In this document: piece after piece, positions 5,506 through 8,594 of the stretch
Position numbering within the stretch: position 1 is the first letter of the stretch
Layout: every line of letters begins with the position of its first letter
Source of the DNA: an uncultured Eubacterium sp.
GTDB taxonomy: Bacteria; Bacillota; Clostridia; Lachnospirales; Lachnospiraceae
NCBI GenBank assembly: GCA_902475415.1
Contig: CABRZK010000092.1
Coordinates: 1-8,594 of the forward strand
DNA: 8,594 bases
Direction: 5' to 3'
Program-made: the position numbers and the translations under genes
Notes under the pieces: model-generated
The model's input: the letters and a program-made list of their open reading frames with translations, nothing else
Told to the model about the DNA's origin: nothing
Databases searched by the model: none

Positions 5506-7875
5506 TTTACATTCCTCCTGTTTTTCTTTTATCATTTCCTGTTCTGCTACACCTCCATCAGTTGCTGTCGGCTGCAGTTCTTTTTGCATATTTTTGTGAT
5601 GTTTCTTTTTATCCCGCTTTGCACTGTATACTTTCACAAAATTCAGACGCAGCGCATTCGTTACGACGCAGAAACTTGATAAACTCATGGCTGCCGCACC
5701 GAACATCGGGTTCAATTTCAATCCAAACCAATGATACCACACTCCGGCGGCAATCGGAATACCGATTACGTTATAAATAAACGCCCAGAACAGATTTTCG
5801 TGGATATTACGCAAAACGGCACGACTCAGACGGATGGCCGCCGGCACATCGTTCAGACTGCTTTTTACCAGAACAACATCTGCCGCATCCAGTGCCACAT
5901 CCGCTCCGGCTCCAATGGCAATTCCCATATCTGCACGTGTCAGCGCCGGTGCATCATTGATACCGTCTCCAACCATGGCTACTTTCCCACGTTCCTGCAG
6001 TTCACGGATGACACGTTCCTTACCATCCGGCAGAACACCGGCAATGACCTGATCTACACCGGCCTGCGCACCGATAGCCTGTGCGGTACGTTCATTATCT
6101 CCCGTCAGCATTACGACTTCAATTCCCATATTCTGAAGCTGTGCGATTGCCTGCGGACTGTCTTCTTTGATCACGTCTGCCACAGCAATGATACCAAGCA
6201 GTTTTTCCTCTTCCGCAAAAAACAGTGGTGTTTTTCCCTCTTTTGCCAGCAGATCTGCCTGCTGCTGCATTTTCTCAGATACTTCTACTTTTCCGGAAAT
6301 AAACTTCAGGTTTCCGCCAAGCACCTCTCTGCCAAGCACCAGACCGGACAAACCATTTCCCGGCATTGCCTGAAAATTGTCGGCTGCTGTCACAGACACC
6401 TGCTGTTCTTCACCATAAGAAACGATTGCTTTTGCCAGCGGATGCTCACTTTTCAACTCCAGTGCCAGTGCTGTCTGTACCAGTATCTGCTCTGAGACAC
6501 CCTCACCCGGTATCAGATCCGTTACTTTCGGTTCCCCCTGTGTAATCGTTCCTGTCTTATCCAAAGCTACAATATCTACTTTTCCGGTTTCTTCCAGAGA
6601 TACAGCTGTCTTGAATAACACACCGTTTTTTGCGCCGACGCCGTTTCCTACCATAATTGCTACCGGAGTAGCAAGTCCCAGAGCGCACGGACAGCTGATT
6701 ACAAGCACAGAAATGCCCCGAGCCAGTGCAAAGCCAAAATCAGCTCCCACAAGAAGCCATACAAGTATGGTCACTGCCGCAATTGAAATGACCGCCGGCA
6801 CAAAAATACCGGAAACTTTATCTGCCACTTTTGCAATTGGTGCCTTGGTGGCTGCCGCATCACTGACCATCTGAATGATCTGGGACAGTGTCGTATCATT
6901 TCCGACTCTGGTTGCCCGGCATTTCAGGAATCCTGACTGGTTTAAAGTAGCCGCTGATACACTGTCTCCCTCTGCCTTATCCACCGGAATACTCTCACCG
7001 GTCAGGGCAGCTTCATTCAAAGCACTGTTTCCTTCGATGATAAGGCCATCCACCGGAACACTCTCGCCCGGACGAACCACGAAGATATCCCCGATCTGCA
7101 CCTGTTCCACCGGAACGGATACTTCCTCTCCATCCCTGAGAATTGTCGCCATCTTCGGAGCAATCTGCATCAGACTCTTTAATGCATTTGTCGTCTTACC
7201 TTTTGAAAATGCCTCCAGCATCTTGCCGACTGTGATCAAAGTCAAAATCATGGCAGCCGATTCAAAATAAAACTCATCCATGTACTGCATTACAGCGTTC
7301 ATATCGCCGTGCACCTGCGCTCCCGTCATGGCAAACAGTGCATAAGTACTGTAGGCAAAGGAGGCGCCGGAGCCAAGTGCCACCAGCGTATCCATATTCG
7401 GAGATTTATGCAGCAGACTGGTAAAACCACTGATAAAAAACTTCTGATTGATTACCATGACCAGAATGGTCAGAAGCATCTGATACAATCCCATCGCCAC
7501 ATGATTGCCTGCCATAAAAGCCGGCAACGGCCAATTCCACATCATATGTCCCATTGACACGTACATAAGCGGAATCAGAATCACCACAGAAGCGATCAGA
7601 CGTTTCCGCAATTTCGGCGTCTCATGATCCTTTAAAGCCTCTTCATCAAACGCAGGAGCCGAAGCAGCCTGCTCTCCTCCCTGAAGGAAAGCACCATACC
7701 CCGCCTGGGTAACCGCCTGAATGATTTCTGACGGTGCAGCCGTTCCTTCCACATTCATGGAATTGGTCAGAAGGCTGACGGTGACCGAGGTAACCCCCGG
7801 CACTTTCGCCACCGCTTTTTCCACATGCGCGCTGCAGGCGGCGCAGCTCATGCCCGTTACTGAAAATTTATCCAT
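5296..7875 (-). CDS. copA: Cu(I)-exporting P1B-type ATPase with C-terminal CopZ-like chaperone domain
   Basis: This 859-residue membrane ATPase pumps Cu(I) out of the cytoplasm. Domains in order: N-terminal heavy-metal domain (residues 1-65; GMSCAAC, Cys11 and Cys14); membrane segments from about 91; actuator domain with TGE (292-294); the Cu-specific CPC in the membrane (395-397); phosphorylation site DKTGT (Asp439); nucleotide domain HP (478-479), TGDN (591-594) and GDGINDAP (636-643); the last membrane pair with YN (701-702) and MSLSS (730-734), which together with CPC define the Cu(I) subgroup. A polar linker (about 752-790) then leads to a second heavy-metal domain (791-859; GMMCGHC, Cys802 and Cys805). 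Most bacterial CopA proteins end after the last membrane helix, so the C-terminal domain is an extra, equivalent in length to free CopZ. The ATG at 7875 follows GAGGTG by ten bases, 27 bases after csoR, so the two are cotranscribed under CsoR control. Confidence 0.95.
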   Translation of the reverse strand: MDKFSVTGMSCAACSAHVEKAVAKVPGVTSVTVSLLTNSMNVEGTAAPSEIIQAVTQAGYGAFLQGGEQAASAPAFDEEALKDHETPKLRKRLIASVVILIPLMYVSMGHMMWNWPLPAFMAGNHVAMGLYQMLLTILVMVINQKFFISGFTSLLHKSPNMDTLVALGSGASFAYSTYALFAMTGAQVHGDMNAVMQYMDEFYFESAAMILTLITVGKMLEAFSKGKTTNALKSLMQIAPKMATILRDGEEVSVPVEQVQIGDIFVVRPGESVPVDGLIIEGNSALNEAALTGESIPVDKAEGDSVSAATLNQSGFLKCRATRVGNDTTLSQIIQMVSDAAATKAPIAKVADKVSGIFVPAVISIAAVTILVWLLVGADFGFALARGISVLVISCPCALGLATPVAIMVGNGVGAKNGVLFKTAVSLEETGKVDIVALDKTGTITQGEPKVTDLIPGEGVSEQILVQTALALELKSEHPLAKAIVSYGEEQQVSVTAADNFQAMPGNGLSGLVLGREVLGGNLKFISGKVEVSEKMQQQADLLAKEGKTPLFFAEEEKLLGIIAVADVIKEDSPQAIAQLQNMGIEVVMLTGDNERTAQAIGAQAGVDQVIAGVLPDGKERVIRELQERGKVAMVGDGINDAPALTRADMGIAIGAGADVALDAADVVLVKSSLNDVPAAIRLSRAVLRNIHENLFWAFIYNVIGIPIAAGVWYHWFGLKLNPMFGAAAMSLSSFCVVTNALRLNFVKVYSAKRDKKKHHKNMQKELQPTATDGGVAEQEMIKEKQEECKMEKVMEIKGMMCGHCEAHVKKALEALDGVASAEASHEKGTAVVQLSGQVEDAILKQAVEAEGYEVTGIR
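5514..5519 (-). promoter_or_regulatory. internal Shine-Dalgarno sequence AGGAGG
   Basis: The minus strand reads CAGGAGGAATGTAAAATGG here, placing a consensus ribosome binding site eight bases before the ATG at 5505. In the copA frame these bases encode KQEECK of the linker. It is a closer match to the consensus than copA's own start signal (GAGGTG, ten bases away). Confidence 0.7.
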
Positions 7876-7902
7876 TTTAAAAATTCACCTCGTTGTCTCT
7901 TA

Positions 7903-8235
7903 TTATCGCATCAGTTTCTGCATGGTCGTGACAAGTTCATCAATGACACTGTCATCTCCGTTACGCACATTTTCCACCACGCAGCTTCGGATATGATTCG
8001 CCAGAAGAACCTTGTTAAAACTGTTTAACGCTGCATTGATGGCGGATACCTGTGTCAGAATATCTACACAGTACGCATCTTTTTCCAGCATGCCTTTCAC
8101 GCCACGGACCTGTCCCTCAATCCGGCTGAGCCGGTTCATCAGATCCTTATATTCCTTTTCGTCACGTTCTTTTTTCTTATGACAGCAGCAACCGGATTCT
8201 TCTTCCACTACTGCATTATTTTTTTCTTTTTCCAT
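7903..8235 (-). CDS. csoR: CsoR copper-sensing transcriptional repressor
   Basis: CsoR is a small all-helical repressor that leaves its operator when it binds Cu(I). The ATG at 8235 gives 110 residues; the frame is open further upstream, but an earlier start would overlap the promoter and operator. An AAAGGAAG (8248-8255) ribosome binding site precedes it. The core NRLSRIEGQVRGVKGMLE (34-51) is the family signature, and the Cu(I) ligands Cys56, His81 and Cys85 are present with the same 25- and 4-residue spacing as Cys36, His61 and Cys65 of Mycobacterium tuberculosis CsoR. This points to copper rather than the RcnR (Ni/Co) or FrmR (formaldehyde) branches. The N-terminal tail has an additional Cys-Cys-Cys-His cluster (16-19) and many charged residues, not part of the known copper site. 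It is the first gene of the csoR-copA operon and almost certainly represses it. Confidence 0.93.
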   Translation of the reverse strand: MEKEKNNAVVEEESGCCCHKKKERDEKEYKDLMNRLSRIEGQVRGVKGMLEKDAYCVDILTQVSAINAALNSFNKVLLANHIRSCVVENVRNGDDSVIDELVTTMQKLMR

Positions 8236-8277
8236 AAATTTTATCCACTTCCTTTGTTGTCTTGTAATGTGTTGCTT

Positions 8278-8306
8278 ATTATATACCCCCTGCGGGTATA
8301 TTGCAA
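8278..8306 (-). promoter_or_regulatory. csoR-copA operon promoter
   Basis: On the minus strand TTGCAA (8301-8306) and a perfect TATAAT (8278-8283) are separated by 17 bases. The leader is about 35 bases to the csoR ATG. The CsoR operator fills the spacer and touches both hexamers, so bound CsoR would exclude RNA polymerase. Confidence 0.82.
8281..8301. promoter_or_regulatory. CsoR operator
   Basis: A perfect inverted repeat ATATACCC - five bases (CCTGC) - GGGTATAT matches the established CsoR operator pattern (TACCC, G/C-rich centre, GGGTA flanked by A/T). It sits in the spacer of the csoR promoter. No second copy was seen elsewhere in the window, so copA depends on this one site. Confidence 0.9.
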
Positions 8307-8366
8307 GTAAAAAATAACAGAGAAATGCCTTAACGATAAAAAATATCGTTTTTTGCACTTCTCTGT
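8307..8366 (-). terminator. intrinsic terminator of coaBC
   Basis: Minus-strand RNA forms ACAGAGAA (8359-8366) with TTCTCTGT (8317-8324), then TGC/GCA (8355-8357 with 8326-8328) and AACGATA/TATCGTT (8344-8350 with 8332-8338) around a small loop, followed directly by TATTTTTTAC (8307-8316). The T-run on the minus side makes it a terminator for coaBC, about 100 bases after its stop codon. It ends just before the -35 of csoR, so it insulates the copper operon from read-through. Confidence 0.82.
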
Positions 8367-8464
8367 CCTCTCTGTTTTCACTGTATCTGCAATGGTGAAA
8401 CGATATGGTACATCATGTCACACTCAACAGATATACTGCAATCATTTCTGAACGCAAACACGTA

Positions 8465-8594
8465 CTACTTTAATCTGTCACAAATAGTATCCAGGATCGC
8501 TGCTGCTGCCTCTTTTTTGCTCATCAGCGGCAGTTCTTTCTCCATGTCATCTGCGATCAGCGTGATCACATTGGTGTCAGTACCGAAACCGGCA
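8465..8594 (-). CDS. coaBC: CoaBC (phosphopantothenoylcysteine synthetase/decarboxylase), 3' end only
   Basis: The last 42 codons of a minus-strand gene enter from the right edge and end in TAG at 8465-8467. The peptide contains AGFGTDTNVITLI followed by ELPLMSKKEAAAAILD, the conserved C-terminus of the CoaB (synthetase) half of the bifunctional Dfp/CoaBC protein (typically GFG-x-DTN-x-V-T-x-I ... LP-x-[ML]-SK-x-E-x-A-x-x-I-x-D). CoaBC makes 4'-phosphopantetheine from 4'-phosphopantothenate and cysteine in coenzyme A biosynthesis. The CoaC half is outside the window. The 98 bases between its stop and the terminator (8367-8464) hold no gene; only a weak TTTCAC/GTGAAA repeat was seen there. Confidence 0.85.
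   Translation of the reverse strand, partial: AGFGTDTNVITLIADDMEKELPLMSKKEAAAAILDTICDRLK

Noticed and set aside
5731..6495. 254-codon open frame on the plus strand inside copA
   Set aside because: It lies antisense to conserved P-type ATPase domains, has no recognisable protein family, and is Cys/His/Gln-rich in the way antisense frames commonly are.
8236..8358. Longer CsoR with a hydrophobic N-terminal extension starting at 8358
   Set aside because: The extension would read through the coaBC terminator, the csoR promoter and the CsoR operator; CsoR is a soluble protein, and the ATG at 8235 gives a normal length.
8376..8400. TTTCAC/GTGAAA inverted repeat after coaBC
   Set aside because: Six pairs with a 13-base loop and no other context; the stronger terminator at 8307-8366 explains the end of the transcript.

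Overview
The window looks like a chromosomal segment of a low-to-mid GC anaerobic Firmicute, most likely a gut Lachnospiraceae (Blautia/Dorea/Ruminococcus type). This is inferred from strong GGAGG ribosome binding sites, the style of the proteins (clostridial MATE pump, nuclease with an NRCHLIGYQ motif, CsoR with a Cys-rich N-terminus) and AT-rich intergenic DNA. No transposase, phage gene, CRISPR array, tRNA or rRNA was seen. Seven genes plus one probable internal gene product are supported.

Layout, left to right. (1) 1-57, minus: the first 19 codons of rlmH (23S rRNA pseudouridine methyltransferase), running off the left edge. (2) 197-775, plus: xpt, xanthine phosphoribosyltransferase, with an extended -10 promoter and a 13-bp palindrome in its leader but no purine riboswitch. 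(3) 807-855: an 11-bp-stem bidirectional terminator between convergent genes. (4) 876-2195, minus: a MATE-family multidrug/cation antiporter, divergent from (5) 2324-3217, plus: an AraC-family regulator with a cupin sensor domain. The 128-bp spacer and the first araC codons carry three copies of ATACTATARCAA, two of them overlapping the predicted -10 regions. (6) 3251-5014, minus: a 587-residue fusion of a HAD-type phosphatase, a membrane/lipobox-like segment, a DNA/RNA non-specific nuclease and a C-terminal Cys/His zinc-site-like domain. Its promoter abuts a large imperfect inverted repeat. (7) 5296-7875, minus: a Cu(I)-exporting P1B ATPase with a CopZ-like chaperone domain fused at the C-terminus. 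A textbook Shine-Dalgarno sequence and ATG sit exactly at the chaperone boundary. (8) 7903-8235, minus: the copper repressor CsoR, whose palindromic operator fills the spacer of its own promoter. (9) 8465-8594, minus: the last 42 codons of coaBC, followed by a strong terminator.

How the genes work together: csoR-copA(Z) is a self-contained copper-efflux operon. CsoR releases the operator when it binds Cu(I), the ATPase exports Cu(I), and the chaperone domain, attached or made separately by internal initiation, would buffer or deliver the metal. The MATE pump and the AraC regulator form a probable regulator-transporter pair that senses an unknown effector. xpt belongs to purine salvage. The HAD-nuclease gene stands alone with its own promoter; its N-terminal half should be cytoplasmic and its nuclease half extracellular, an unusual topology. 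The most notable items are the CopA-CopZ gene with its internal start signal, the HAD-nuclease fusion and the triple repeat at the MATE/araC promoters.
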